Notes: generated from the letters alone by a model not told the origin. Shown: positions 1-11,654, numbered from the stretch's first letter. The stretch: 64,000 nucleotides of DNA from Pleurostoma richardsiae (GCA_030052745.1 JANBVO010000031.1:1-64000); one strand, 5' to 3'. Translations and numbers: made by a program.

Positions 1-1
1 T

Positions 2-937
2 AAGCCTAGGAAAGGACGTCCCCCTGCTTTAATACCTCGAGAGATTCGTTCAGCTAAGTATTTTGTACGGTCTGTACTTAAGGCCACTGTTAAATAAGTT
101 CAAAGAGTACTGGCTAAGATAGTTAGTACTAAGACCATACGACGCCGTTTACGTGAGCTTTTACTACGTTAGTGGAGAGCTGCAAAGCGGATTCCTCTGA
201 TAAAAGAGGATAGAGAGGATAGGCTTTCTTTTAGACGAGAGTGGAAGGAGAAAGAAGAAGAATTGATGGAGGTATGTGCTCTCGAGTTGGAAGGACTTTG
301 AGAGCCTCTCTAACGCATCCAGACTTTCTTTAGTGATGAGACTACTGTCCAGAATGCCCCTAACAATCTAAGCTATTGAGTTTGGCGAATGTCTCTAGAA
401 CGTTACCGAGGAGATCTAGTTAATAATACGCTACATGTCAAGCCTATTATTTCTTTTATAATGTAAGTAGTTATCTGGTTAGATAGGAAGTCTAAGTTGG
501 TCATTATAGAAAGAGATTTAACTTCTAAGAGGTAAGGATACTTAGCTAATTTCTATTTTAAGTTATTAGAAAAAGTGCTCTTACTTTTATATAATAGGAC
601 CAAGTATTTTTAGTAAGATAACGTTCGAATCTATATTGTAGTAAAGGTTTAGGAGTAGTTTACTAGGTATACGATTTCTCTATTAGAATAGCTTGTATAT
701 TCTCTTAATTTAAACCCTATTAAGTACGTTTAGAAATACCTAAAGGATAAGATAGGAAAGTTATTCCTTAATCTCTAAAACCTTAAAAAGAACGAGGTAG
801 ATATCGAGGAATTCAAGCGTACAGCCTAGGTTATATAGAGGGCTCTTAACTAAGACCTTATCCGCAAACTGATTCAGTCACTACCCCGCCGTTTAAAAGC
901 TATACGAAAAGCCAGGGGCTTATATACTAAATATTAA
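2..937 (+). mobile_element. RIP-decayed Tc1-type (DD34E) transposase, partial at left edge
   Basis: One reading frame stays in register from base 2 to a terminal TAA at 935-937 and reads as a Tc1/mariner transposase: an N-terminal GRPPALIP segment, FFSDET (first catalytic Asp at 335-337), DNVRIYI (second Asp at 617-619) and NLNPIKYV near 707-730. The third catalytic position falls 35 codons after the second Asp, so 34 residues lie between them, as in the DD34E Tc1 class, but the codon is AAG (Lys, 722-724) instead of Glu. About 17 premature stops interrupt the frame, yet I see no frameshift. Each stop is explained by C-to-T or G-to-A change from a Gln, Arg or Trp codon; the family motif WP-YSP-LNPIE-VW has both Trp codons turned into TAG. 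This is the expected signature of repeat-induced point mutation. The element is non-functional. Its 5' end lies outside the window and I could not place the terminal inverted repeats. Confidence 0.88.
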
Positions 938-2028
938 ATCCTAGAATCAGGGCTTTCTAATCCACTAAACGACTTAAATAGATCTGTTCATTTGGTGATG
1001 TTTTCGCTGTTTAATTGTAGGTGGTTGAATTCAGGTGTGGTGGCATTGGGCTGCAGTGGGGCCAGACTTGTGTCTATTCATTTTATGGCCCCAGCTTTTT
1101 AGGGCCCGCGATGAAAACCGGGGTACCTCGTGGGAATTGCGGCTCTGGGTCCTTGCTCTTCTTCACCTTGCCCCTCCCGACATCCGAGTCTGAGGAGTAC
1201 TGATCCGGCTCAAGGTCGCTCTCATCACTTCAGTAGAGTAGGTAGTGTCAGAGAGAGCGGATACTGTACGGTGGAAGCTGTGAAAGATGCCAGGAAAGGG
1301 GGTCGCTTACGATTTGTGGCCACCCATGTTTTCTGGCGTCAAACAGAGAGCAACCAATCTCCCCGAGAATAGATAGCTGTGACCCTTGTCGTACGTGTTT
1401 GCTAGCAAGACCGCACGGTGGCGAAGCCGCGCTGTGATGATTCCCGAGAGAGTCAGCTACGCCTGAGCCTCAGTCGTCGAAACGAGATTGTAGATGCGAG
1501 AGCGAAAGCCTGATGACCACTGGCTCAGGGCGGCCTGAGTGGGCTAATTGCTTGATCCCCTCCTGGGCGTGAACAACGGGCCGGAAACAGCGGCACATTG
1601 GGCGGGCAGGACGCCTTCCTCGTTGCCTTACTCGACTTTTGCCAAGATGTTACACCACCCCTCCATACGTCCCGAGACCACTGAGCTTGGAAATCCCGCA
1701 AGGCTCTCCTGCAGAAGGTGCAGAATGCTCTTAGTCATCCCACCATACCGATAGTAGAGTGCGCGCCGTGAGTATCTCACCAGACACCCTTTTTATACAC
1801 TATGCAGATAAAGTGCATTAGTGAAGAGAGGAGGCTGTGCATGGATGGTGACCGCTTTACGTATGCTGTGGAGCTATGTCCAATACATATTACAGAGAGA
1901 CAAATTCCCACAGTGACTGCTCCCTATCTACGTAGACCGTTCGATGTGTAATCTACCTGCATACTGAACGAGTGGCACATATTATTCTCTGCAGTCTTAT
2001 TTTGTAAGAGCTCACCCGTGATCAACGA
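938..2028. other. No supportable gene
   Basis: The first part must include the 3' end of the transposon, whose terminal repeat I could not locate. The rest has only short open frames with no recognisable protein. It probably serves as the upstream region of the DUF6594 gene. Confidence 0.5.
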
Positions 2029-3434
2029 ATGTGGCAATACGAACGTTCGGCGACAACGCTATCAGCAGGTCAGAAGATGTCCAATTTAGACGGCAGAGAT
2101 ATCGAGCTTTGCCAAAGCGGCGATATCCTCGGCTCTCCAAATCAACAACAATACGGCATTCCTCGCAGAATGAGAATTAGTCTGAGTACCGCTGCTGTCA
2201 GTACCTTCAGAGTCCTCCTCGAGAGGGTCAACGCGGCTAGATCCTTATCATGGTCTTCAAATTCTTCTCGGGATTCGGGAGGAACTAGTTTTACTGGACC
2301 AGATTCGTTGACCCCGAACAATGAGAAGCAAGGCTCGTCACAGAGTAAGTACCAGGCAATAATCGGCCTCCAGTTTGTCTCGCTGATGAGATGGGGCTTC
2401 TGACGTCGAGAGCAGTCGAGGACTTTCCTGAAGGTTACCCCCAGTTCTCAGCCTTCATGGCTGCACACGACTGCTTCCAGGTGTTCAGACGGTTCACCAA
2501 TGTTAGGATCCGTCTTCTACTCCTCGAACAAGCCAGGATCAGCGTACTTGAGAAAGAGCTGAATAAAACAGACATAGAAGATTTTGAAGCAGACAACGTC
2601 CTGTTCCTTTCAAATTCGGGTCTTGATGGAAATAGAGGGCGTAAGCATTTGATCTCATCGTTGAAGGAAGCTCTCACGTCCTATGGTGGGTTTTGTCTCC
2701 TTCTGTGAAGAGAACGAGCATGTGACTGAGATCGACGACAAATCTGCCAGATGATCTACTGGTAAGGGCTCAGCAAGTTTCAGCTCTTCCAAGCCCACAA
2801 TCGTGGAATGTGAAAAGTGTGAGGAACTGGTTGGCGAACAAGGCCTTTATTTCCAAAGATGAGACCGAGTTCCTAACCCATCGACATGACCTCGCAACTA
2901 TCCATCCTGAGAGCGATCTCACCCTTCCATGGTTGGATCAGCTTGTTACAATTGCAATGCAGTACTTCCCAAAGGTTCCTGGCATCCTTTGTGATATAGT
3001 TATTCCCGAGATGGACGGATGGTCCTAACAGTGAAGCAGAACAAGGGTAATTCAATGTCAAGAGACCCCAATGTCTTCATTCTCCCACGGTCACACACGG
3101 AGCTCATAGGACGGATTTTCCTAACTCCACTGATCATCGTTTTACTATTGACGCCAGTCATCATATGTCAAAACCTCGATAATCTTACGTCGAGGCTTAC
3201 GGTCTTGATTGTGGCCGTAGCGGCGTTTGTGACATTCCTATCGGTCCTCTCAAGGGCAAAGACTACGGAATTGGCAGTGGCTGGAGCTACGTAAGTGCTG
3301 AGGTTGTTTTGATGGTTTTGAGGGCAATCACGGAGGGCGAGCTGACGAATACTAACAGCTTCAATTGACATAGATACTCGACTGTTTTACTTGTTTTCAT
3401 TGCAAGTCCGAATACGCATGGAATGAGCACATAA
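2029..3434 (+). CDS. DUF6594 family membrane protein
   Basis: Function unknown; DUF6594 proteins are a large fungal family with a soluble N-terminal part and C-terminal membrane helices. Proposed exons are 2029-2344, 2416-2685, 2751-2990, 3032-3290 and 3374-3434, giving 381 aa in one frame (365 aa if the ATG at 2077 is used). Family hallmarks seen are EGYPQFSAFMAAHDCFQVF followed by an Arg/Leu-rich coiled stretch (RIRLLLLEQARISVLEKEL), DDLLVRAQQV, and SVRNWLANK. The C-terminus has three hydrophobic helices: LTPLIIVLLLTPVIIC, LTVLIVAVAAFVTFLSVL and TYSTVLLVFIAS. The N-terminal ~100 residues are Ser-rich and disordered-looking, as is usual here. The intron at 2991-3031 is only 41 nt, though it restores the frame exactly; the other junctions are conventional. 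It converges with the Zn2Cys6 gene downstream. Confidence is high for the family and moderate for exon 1. Confidence 0.77.
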
Positions 3435-3963
3435 AAACGGCACTAGCTTGGATAAAGAAGCAGATCCATCACTCTTATTAGTGCTTGGACGGTTCTAGAG
3501 ATAGTCTGACTGCTCTCAATCATAAAACATTACCTTGTCCTGATTCCTACAGTAACACGGACCCAAATGTATATCCTGCCAACCAGATCATCGACGTTTG
3601 GTAGCCCATACGCCTTAGTGTCGGACAGGGCCAAAAGTTGGCTTCTCAGGGGGTATCGCCATGATCGGAACTTTAAGGGACCCGAAGGTTTGCCGAAACG
3701 ATATATCGGCGACAGCCCGACATATAATGACAGTTCAAGTGTCTATAACGAATTTTGCGCGATTTTTTGCCCGGAAGTATCTTCGGTCGTCTTGACACAG
3801 CTATTGCCGCAGCACAACAACACCGGCGAGCTTTGGGAAGATCATGAGCCCTCTGATGTTATAGCACGTTCAATGCATACAGGTTAGTGATCATCTTGGA
3901 TAAGTTCGCTCGAGACATAGCATGGAAGAAAACCTCTCACTATCATTGGTACTATCTTCATTA
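3435..3963. other. Convergent intergenic region, no supportable gene
   Basis: This lies between the 3' ends of the DUF6594 gene and the Zn2Cys6 gene. A 106-codon open frame on + (3567-3887) has no recognisable features. The stretch is most simply read as two 3' untranslated regions. Confidence 0.5.
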
Positions 3964-6919
3964 TCAGGGACCGTCTCTTAAACTGCCATTTGCATCTGCA
4001 TCCAGAAATGCGTTCTGGCTGCACTGCAGCAAGAAATCATCTGCTGTCTGTCTGGCATATTCGAATAGGTAATTATCCATCGTCCAGCCACTATTAGGGG
4101 ACAGATCCCCAAGATTTGAACTCCTGGTAGAACTAGGGTTTTCTGCCATATGCACGTCGTGACCTAGTTCTACAGACCTCTGGTGCTGGCTTTGTTCTTG
4201 CTCAGAAGAAGCTGTAATGATAAAAAGGCCATCAGTTTCTGAGCATACTACATAGAGGACCGAATCTGGAACTGGTGTAGAAAGAGTGATGAGGATCAAA
4301 GAGACAGCTTACCAAGACGATCGAATGCTTCTAGGAAACCTCGCAAGCAGTGTCGGCCTTTGCGACTCATTAGACTCGTTCTCTCGATAGCTTCGAGAGT
4401 GTTCAAGCCCTGCTCGAGGGAGGCGTGAACCTCCGTGGTCTGTATGTGCCCGGTACTTTGTATTTCACTCCGACTCTTGCTGACAAGAATCATACCGAAT
4501 AAGTGCAAGTTCACCGTAAACACTAGATAGAGCGTGTCAGCGTCTTCGATACGCAGTACTGCAATACTCCTTGAAATTGATATTGCAGCATCATCCGACT
4601 CCAGGCAGGGGTACCTATCTGTCAGACTCACTAGTGTAATTGCACGTCCACCACAGAGCGTTGCAGTCGATAAACGCTCTTTCGGAGGTTGAAATTTGGA
4701 GGATGATTTCGCAGAGGTCTCTCGCAGTTGAGAAATCGTCCTTGATAGCTGGAATAGCAGCTTCGAGCAAGAGTTCCATTGTCCTGATATTTTGGCGTTC
4801 CTTGAGAGTCTCATTAAGAAAACCTGTAAGGACGGGAGCATTGGCGAGCAGGACAACGGCGTAGTACTGTATGGTGAGTAGCACTTCATATCGTCTCGTG
4901 GCATAGGTTGCGGCATCCCATAGACGCAAATCTTTACATGAGAGGATTTCGGCAAATGGTGAAATGCGTTCCCGCCACTCTTCCAAGCGCCATGTGTTCC
5001 GCAGCCGCCTAACAACAGTCTCCTGGAGATCCAGGCAAGTCGTAGCTTCCAGGTTGCTGTCGTATAATGAATCTAGCACTGAAGCTTTGATATCATGCAG
5101 GGATCTGGCTCCAAACCTGCAGTCAGCAATGGCGGGTATAGATTCGCCGCTCGTGCTCAATGGGGAGGTTGTGATCTCACACACATTAGGCAGTTGTAAT
5201 ATCGCAAGCTCTGGACATGATCAGGTGCGGTCATTTGCGATTTGGGGGGATTAGAGGACGGATCCTGCGGATGGGATACACGAATGTGCTGCGGTGGGAT
5301 AAGACAAGGGCGACCGAGGGATATGCCCAGCGTTCTGGTTTGGTGTAGTCAGCAGCAGTTGCCAGCACTTTTGGAGGGAAGAAAGCAGCGCACCTGTCTT
5401 GATTGATTACAGCATACCAGACTCTCTTGCGTAATTCGCTATCTTGCAGCCCATAGGCTTCGTAAGACGTCGGTGAGTGTAGTCCAATCTGGTACGCCGC
5501 CTTGACCGTGATAGCATGGGTCGTCCAGCTGGCCACTGAACGCTGCATGTTCTGTTGGAAGCTGGCAATTAGGAGGAGTACCTGGACTTTTCTCCCCTTC
5601 TGTTAGCAGGGCCATGACAGCTAGGCAGTGCCTCGGGGTGATCTAGGCTGACCTAGCTCGAGACTCGCCCCTCTCTTCGTCTGTTCATCCAGCAAGCTCA
5701 TCGCCCGACAGTAGAAGACTTCATGCTTTCCGTGCTGCAGTGTCATTGAAGCATATGCGAAAACCATATTCAACAGCGCCCAGGTCGTCCTTGATGATCG
5801 CGCGCCATCTCCTCGCGCTCGGTTGTACTCCGTCAGTATCATCGTCTTGCTCAAATACGGGAGCACGGCACCGACTGTCGCGAAAAAGTGGTGGATGAGA
5901 AATATCATGTCAAACTCATCATTTCCACGAGAGTGGGGATCGATACTGAACGTTTCATGCTCCAACACCCGTTGGCCTGGCGCAGATATGCTTCTTGCCG
6001 TGGGCGCTTCAACTATCGGTCGTGTCTCCTGTAGAGGGTACCCCCCGGCCTTTGCTCTCACAGCAGAGTAACCCGGAGTTGAGAAGATATGTGCACTACA
6101 AGAGAAAGCATCAGAGAGACTGCGAAACAGTGCGTGGTTTGACGATGCCCCTACATCTTCTTAGCGACATTGACTCGATTCATCGGGGTAAGCGACGAAG
6201 TATGAGTCAACAAAACTCACCGAAAAAGCCTATCTTGTACTCCGGTACGTCGTTGAATGCATCTGTTGCGAGAACGTCTACTGATGACACTTCATTGACT
6301 GTATGCTCTGAGTCGCCTCCGGTACTGACCGGATACGAGGATGATGCTTCACCCAGGCTTGCCAGGCTTGGTCCACCATTCATGACCCACGCTTGGGGTG
6401 ACATGAGATTCGCATCTTTTTGCTGGTCGTTAGGCCGATCATTCTGGTTTGTGGCCACTTCATACGGATCTGCCCTAAAGGAAGGAAGTCTCGCTTCAAG
6501 TCCTTTTGTTCTTTTTGCAGCTTGTGTGCTATTATACGGCAATGCGTGGATCTTGTCAGCTGCTCTGCCACAGATAGTACCCCCCTGGTCTGATCGAAAC
6601 TCACCGACGGTCGCCTTGTCCCTTGACCTTGGTACCCTCAGAGACTTCCTTGTACTCACAGCTTAGCTGAAGTTCTTCACACGAGGTGCAGCTTGGCCGT
6701 CGCCCATCACACTATGAATGATCCATCGTCATCAATTATTGGCCCTACAGAGATCGGGGATGCGAAGAGACTCACGCGCGATTTCCTCTGCCTGCAGACA
6801 GTACACGCCAGATCAACCCTGCGACGTTTACGTAGTGATTGTGGGCCAGCGGTCGGAGCCTGTGCGAGGTGGCGTGTGATCTGCCCGTGATTAATGGAGG
6901 ACGGACTGAGGGCGTTCAT
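3964..6919 (-). CDS. Zn2Cys6 transcription factor with fungal_trans domain
   Basis: A DNA-binding regulator. Exon 1 (6919-6776) ends inside the zinc cluster and exon 2 (6711-6605) completes it: CTVCRQRKSR joined to CDGRRPSCTSCEELQLSC, preceded by the basic run RKRRR. All six cysteines have canonical spacing. Exon 3 (6528 to about 6221) is a Ser/Asn-rich linker. Exons 4-9 (6095-5653, 5586-5394, 5334-5185, 5116-4632, 4558-4313, 4211-3964) carry the PF04082-type middle homology region, with FFATVGAVLPYLSK, SWTTHAITVKAAYQIGLH and, across the exon 5/6 splice, QDRTLGISLGRPCLIPP, the usual GRP motif of the domain. Exons 4-9 join in one frame. The junction between exons 3 and 4 is unresolved: the good donor at 6220 is one base out of phase. 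The adjacent P450 and MFS genes suggest a pathway-specific regulator, which is an inference. Confidence 0.9.
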
Positions 6920-7399
6920 CGTCGTTTGAGACCCATCAATAACTGGAGTTCAAGGGAGAGAATTCCTCAAGTGAGAATCTTAGAATCGACCGTAGTCTAA
7001 TTGTGCGAGGAGGGCATAAGCATGGGGCTGGAAGCAGAATAGATAGGGAGAGACTCAGCCTGGCAAAGTGCGGGGGAGTCTGGGGTGTCATCACGTTGGG
7101 GCGCGCATCCCCACGGGGAAGCTCCACATGCTAACCTGTCTCGTCACTTACAAAGGTAGGTAGGTGGGTAGGAGATAAGCGGGCCAAGGGAACCATGGCG
7201 AGTGCTGCCCAGTGCCAGGCTAAGCCTACAAGTAGTGAGGTGGGATTTCGCCTTGATTTACGCATTGCCACAGATGCGAGGGCTCACAGATTCAAAAGAT
7301 CCACTCGAGCAGAGAATTCGGAATGTGCAGCTACCTAATACCCCCTACCCTGGACTTGACCGTTTGACGTCCAATCTGCCGAACGAGCCACATCAACAA
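6920..7399. promoter_or_regulatory. Upstream region of the Zn2Cys6 gene
   Basis: 480 bp between the start of the regulator (minus strand) and the 3' end of the P450 gene, also minus. It must hold the regulator's promoter and the P450 3' end. I see no convincing coding frame and no clear TATA element. Confidence 0.4.
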
Positions 7400-9228
7400 T
7401 CATGTCCGCTTCCGTGCAGTCACCATGAGCGGCTCCTCCAAGTCACTTATACCAACACTGACCATGGAGGGCAGCTTGCCCCGGAAGGATCCCGTTTCTA
7501 TCTCCGCCCGCTCGTTCGGGTCGGCCAGCGCAAACTCAAACTCTTTTAGCAGAGTACTCGACAGCTTGTATATGTTGGTCTGAGCCACCGCCTTGCCGAT
7601 GCACTGACGACCACCCAGCCCAAAGTGCATCAGGTACCTGGATCGAGCGGCTATTTCAGGCTTATCCCAACGCGTCGGGTCAAAGACTTGATGGTCTGTG
7701 CCCCAGACCTCGGGGTTGTGATGAAATGCGTGATTACAGACGGCTATCGATGTCTGGGAAGACGAATATCAGCTGCAGCTCGACCGTTTTGCGAGGAACA
7801 CAGCATGGTTGCTTCAGGTAAAGTCACATACACCTTGCTTGATGTGGCGACCAGCGATTGTAATCCCTTCTGGTGCCATAACCCGTCGCGCCAACGGCAT
7901 AGTGAACACGGGCGTGATGCGAAAGTTCTCTCGGACGCACTGGCGCAGGAACGGTAGTGACGTTTCGACATCTGCCACAGAGTATACCGGCCGATCAGGA
8001 GTAAGAGGAGGGAGTTGATTATCTATCTCTGCAACACACTGGGCCATGATGCTAGGAGTGTGCAAAAGATGATAGAAGAGCAACGTCGTTGTGGCGCTGG
8101 TGGTGTGAGTCCCGGCGATTCTTGATGACATCGCTCGTCGTCAGCAAATTCTCCCCCTGATAAGCGGAGTCGGAGGATGAGCTGGGGAGATGTTCTATAT
8201 CAACTTACATAAATCCAAAGGCTTCAGTCTCAAGATCGGTTTGCGTCAGGCGTTGGCCAGTATCTGGGTGCTGGGCAGTAATCAGGCTGGTGAGGATATC
8301 TTTCCTCCCTTCGGATGCCGTGGCATCCTCGCCCTTGACCTGCTGTATTCTTCTCTCCACGCACTGGGAGGCCAGCCGTGCGCAAGAGGCGCGGCCCTCC
8401 CATAAGCGCTGCATCCCTCGATGCGGTGCTTTCGGGAGCCACTTTTTCAGGAGTGGGAGCATGGAGGGCCATGCTCCGGTAGCCGCCGCAAGAAGGCTGT
8501 GTTCTTTCACTGGTGGGACAAGCGACTCGTCATCCGTGACCTGGACTCCAAAAGGCTGGCTGAAGGCTAGTTCTCCCAGCACGTCGATTGTGTAGTAGTG
8601 TAGGAGCTTCTTGAGGTCGAAGGCTTCTCCTCGGTTGCTGTATTCCGCGATCTTTTCCTTGAGGAGTTTCATGTTCGTGTCTAGGTATTGCTCCATATCC
8701 TTGACGGACGAAATAGAAAAGCTGTGAGACATGTGGCGCCTGCGGATGGAGTGAGCCTGTCAAATGCCATGGTCAGTTATCCCCTGACAAACTCAGAGGG
8801 CTAAAACAGTTGGGGAAATGACGCACGACTTCGTCTCGCATGCCAAAAACATTTGGATGCGCAGCGCCGTAGGCGTCATAGAATTCTGTCTTTGGCATCG
8901 ACTTTCCTCCTTTCTGGTATACAATTGGAATCGCATCCTCGGCAGTAACGCTGAGTTTATCTGGTCCGTATCGAACGAACTGCCCGTACTTCTCGTGCAG
9001 CTCCGTCAGATAATACGGCTGTTTGAGGGTAAGGAACTGATGGACCTGCCAGAGGTCCGTGAGTGAGGCTAGAAAGGGACCTGGGAAGCTTGCCAATGGA
9101 TGGAAAAAGCGCTGATACACCACATAGCCCGCAAAGTAACCTAGGCTAGCTAGGAGAATTACCCAAGGCAGGACAGCATGATTCCGACTTGGGCTGTCGA
9201 GATCCTTGAGAAGGAAAGAAGCCATCAT
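7400..9228 (-). CDS. Cytochrome P450 monooxygenase, benzoate-4-hydroxylase-like
   Basis: A membrane-anchored haem monooxygenase. Exons 9228-8827, 8756-8209, 8120-7832 and 7753-7400 join to a 530-aa protein. An N-terminal hydrophobic anchor (AVLPWVILLASLGYFAGYVVY) is followed by the proline-rich hinge HPLASFPGPF. The I-helix motif IAGTHTTSATTT spans the exon 2/3 splice. The ExxR motif is ENFR, then a PERF-like segment (FDPTRW) and the haem loop FGLGGRQCIGKAV with its cysteine ligand. The GTHTTSATTTLL and TSIAVCNHAFHHNPEVWG segments resemble fungal P450s of the benzoate para-hydroxylase or pisatin-demethylase type. The substrate cannot be told from sequence. The start is the first of two adjacent ATGs (9228 or 9225). 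It is divergent from the MFS gene across 665 bp and lies downstream of the Zn2Cys6 gene, which fits detoxification or tailoring in a small cassette. Confidence 0.93.
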
Positions 9229-9893
9229 GAAGTTAATGATTGTTTCCCTATCCTGGGTACCAAGAAGCAAAACAGCATCTCGTCTTCGTCGAGCCAACTG
9301 GACTTGATATACGCAGCAAATACGACGAGTCTGTGAAACCTGCGACAAGACAGGACAGGAAGTGAAGGATCCCGACGGGGTCCGAGTTCCCGTTCTTGCC
9401 GCTGGTCCGCGTGCCAGTTCTGTGATGCCGATCCCAACCCCCAGAGCCGGCGTAACTCGACTTGGCGGGGTCGGCATTCGCTTAATGTGTGTGAAGCATC
9501 GATCAAAGCTGAGGATCTCCGGTGGGCGTGGGGAAAGGTCTGGGGTTTGTGGGGAAGACCAGCCCGGCGTACATCTGTCTTGCGGGAGCCTGCAACCCGA
9601 TTGGTTGTGTGCTTTTGAGGGTGCTGCCGGCGGGTGCGCCGAATCCGATTGGATTGCTCGTCTCATCCAACGCCGCGAGTCTCCCTCTAATTCTCCAGGG
9701 GCCGGGAGTCTAGTGATAGGCATGCTATAGGAGATCTTGATACATAATGCTGACAAGCGCACGAGCGGCCCTGGAGATGGATGTGGCCCGTCTGGATAAA
9801 CCATAGAACTGGACAGGCTTCCTCCTGTTTCACGGAAGAGCTAGACCTCTGAGATATCAACTTGCGCTTGCAATCGTCGAGAGTTAATTCGCC
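9229..9893. promoter_or_regulatory. Divergent P450/MFS promoter with CGG-N8-CCG palindrome
   Basis: Shared upstream region of the P450 (minus) and MFS (plus) genes. At 9628-9641 there is an inverted repeat CGGCG-N4-CGCCG, equivalent to CGG-N8-CCG, the form of site bound by many Zn2Cys6 dimers. It is flanked by two direct copies of CCGATTGG at 9597-9604 and 9645-9652, 48 bp apart, each carrying ATTGG (a CCAAT box on the other strand). Binding by the neighbouring regulator is an inference; the repeats themselves are read directly. Confidence 0.45.
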
Positions 9894-11654
9894 ATGGAGA
9901 CAAAGGACGCTAGAGGCATTGACACGGCCGAGACCCAGCATGTGGAATCCTCTGTAAGTTCACATTCCCTCCTAAGGCCTCTTCTTTTCAAGACGCGATT
10001 GCTTCGGATTCCTGGACTTTGCTGACAATGAAGAATGACAAAATTTCTGGTCTCTCGGACTCCCACCGCGAATATCTCCTGGCTCGGCATGGCACCCTAG
10101 ACCTCGACCCAGTTCCGGATATGAACGATGCTGATCCGTACAACTGGCCAGCACACAAGGTCCTGTCTTGTTGTTCCGGTAAACGCGGGCCGAGACCACC
10201 TACTGACCTCACTTCAGAAGTTGGTGAACCTCCTTCTAGTCGCTTTTCACGCGATGATGGGCACCTTCACCGCCGCGGCGATCCAGTCCGCCTTTGAGCC
10301 CATCGCAGTCGACCTGGGCGTAAGCATACAAAGGGCGAGCTATCTCACGTCCCTTGTCATTGCAATCCTTGGCGGAGCGCCTCTCTTCTGGAGGCCCCTG
10401 GCAGGGCGTTATGGGCGTCGACCGATATTCCTCTTGTCGTTGGTCGGCAGCCTCGCTGGCAACATTGGGTGTGCCAAGAGTCCCACGTACGCCACCATGG
10501 GTTTGTGTCGAGCAATCACTGCCTTCTGCATCAGTCCTGCCGCTGCTATAGGCAGCGCAGTTGTGTCTGAGACTTACTTCAAGCGAGAGAGAGCCCAGTA
10601 CATGGGTGTCTGGACGGTCATGATCACTATCGGCGTGCCTACCGCCCCCTTCATCTTCGGCTTTGTCGCACTTCGCGTCGGCTATCGGTGGATATATTGG
10701 ATTCTAGCCTGTGTAGGTCTTTACATGTGTAAGACGGCCCGCCAACACTTCCGCTGACTAGAGCTTCTATACCAGACAAACGCGGCCCAGTTGCTCCTCC
10801 ACCTCCTTTTCGGAGCCGAGTCCCTCTACATCCGAGGCCGGGAAGACCCTAAAGTCGGAGGCTTTGCCCAGAAGTTCCGGTTCAGGCGTATCGACCCAAG
10901 GCCGCTGTTGTGGTGGGATTTTGTCAAACCCTTGGGTCTTGCTGTCCGTTGGAGAGTCCTCTTGCCTGCCGTGTCCTACTCGATGGTGTTCTGCTTGGCC
11001 GGGGTGCTCATAACGATTGAGATTCCGCAACTTTACGTGGAGAAGTTCCATCTGAATACCCAACAGGTCGGCTTGCAGAATCTGAGCATTATCATTGGGG
11101 CGCTGATCGGCGAACAAGTGGGAGGGTATCTGTCGGATAGGTGGATGCGCAGGCGCGGCACCAAGGGCGGCAGGCCTGCAGATCCGGAGTTTCGTCTCTG
11201 GCTCAGCTATCCCGGATTCCTTCTCGCCATCTGTGGCCTAGTTGTCTTCTTGGTCCGCATTGAACAAGCGGCCACTAAGTGGAACATCACTCCGACAATT
11301 GGCGCGGGCATTGCTGCCGCCGGGATCCAGATCGTCACGACGATACTGATTACATATGCTGTTGACTGCTACCGAGATGAGGCTGCAAGTATCGGGGTCT
11401 TCATCACATTTGTCCGCCAGACGTGGGGATTTATTGGGCCTTTCTGGTACGCATCCTTGGAGTTGATTTAACCTGACGGTCCTGAAAGCGTGCTTGTGTT
11501 AACTGGAGCCAGGTTTCCCGACATGATTGCAAATGTTGGTCTTTACGGCAGCGCCGGTATTACCACTGCCCTAATGGTTGCCGTCAGCATTTTACCAGTC
11601 ATGTGGCTTCAGTGGAGAGGCTTATCAGTTGGGCCGCAGAGAGAAGAAGCTTAG
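9894..11654 (+). CDS. MFS transporter, DHA1-like drug/metabolite exporter
   Basis: A 12-helix major facilitator, most like fungal H+ antiporters of the DHA1 type. Exons 9894-9953, 10034-10159, 10218-10712, 10776-11446 and 11513-11654 join to 497 aa. It has the pre-membrane segment DPYNWPAHK joined to KLVNLLLVAFHAMMG; the loop 2-3 motif GRYGRRPIFL; RWIYWILACTNAAQ across a splice, typical of these exporters; and a second-half counterpart GEQVGGYLSDRWMRRR. Hydrophobic segments alternate as expected through LTALMVAV-type sequence near the end. The first intron's acceptor (at 10033) sits very close to its CTGAC branch point, so the N-terminal ~20 residues are less certain. The substrate is unknown. 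Divergence from the P450 and proximity to the regulator suggest export of a compound made or modified by the cassette. Confidence 0.9.

Noticed and set aside
8773-9804. N-terminal extension of the P450 to 9804
   Set aside because: The extra 190 residues have no P450 character and cover the shared promoter; the membrane anchor begins right after the ATG at 9228.
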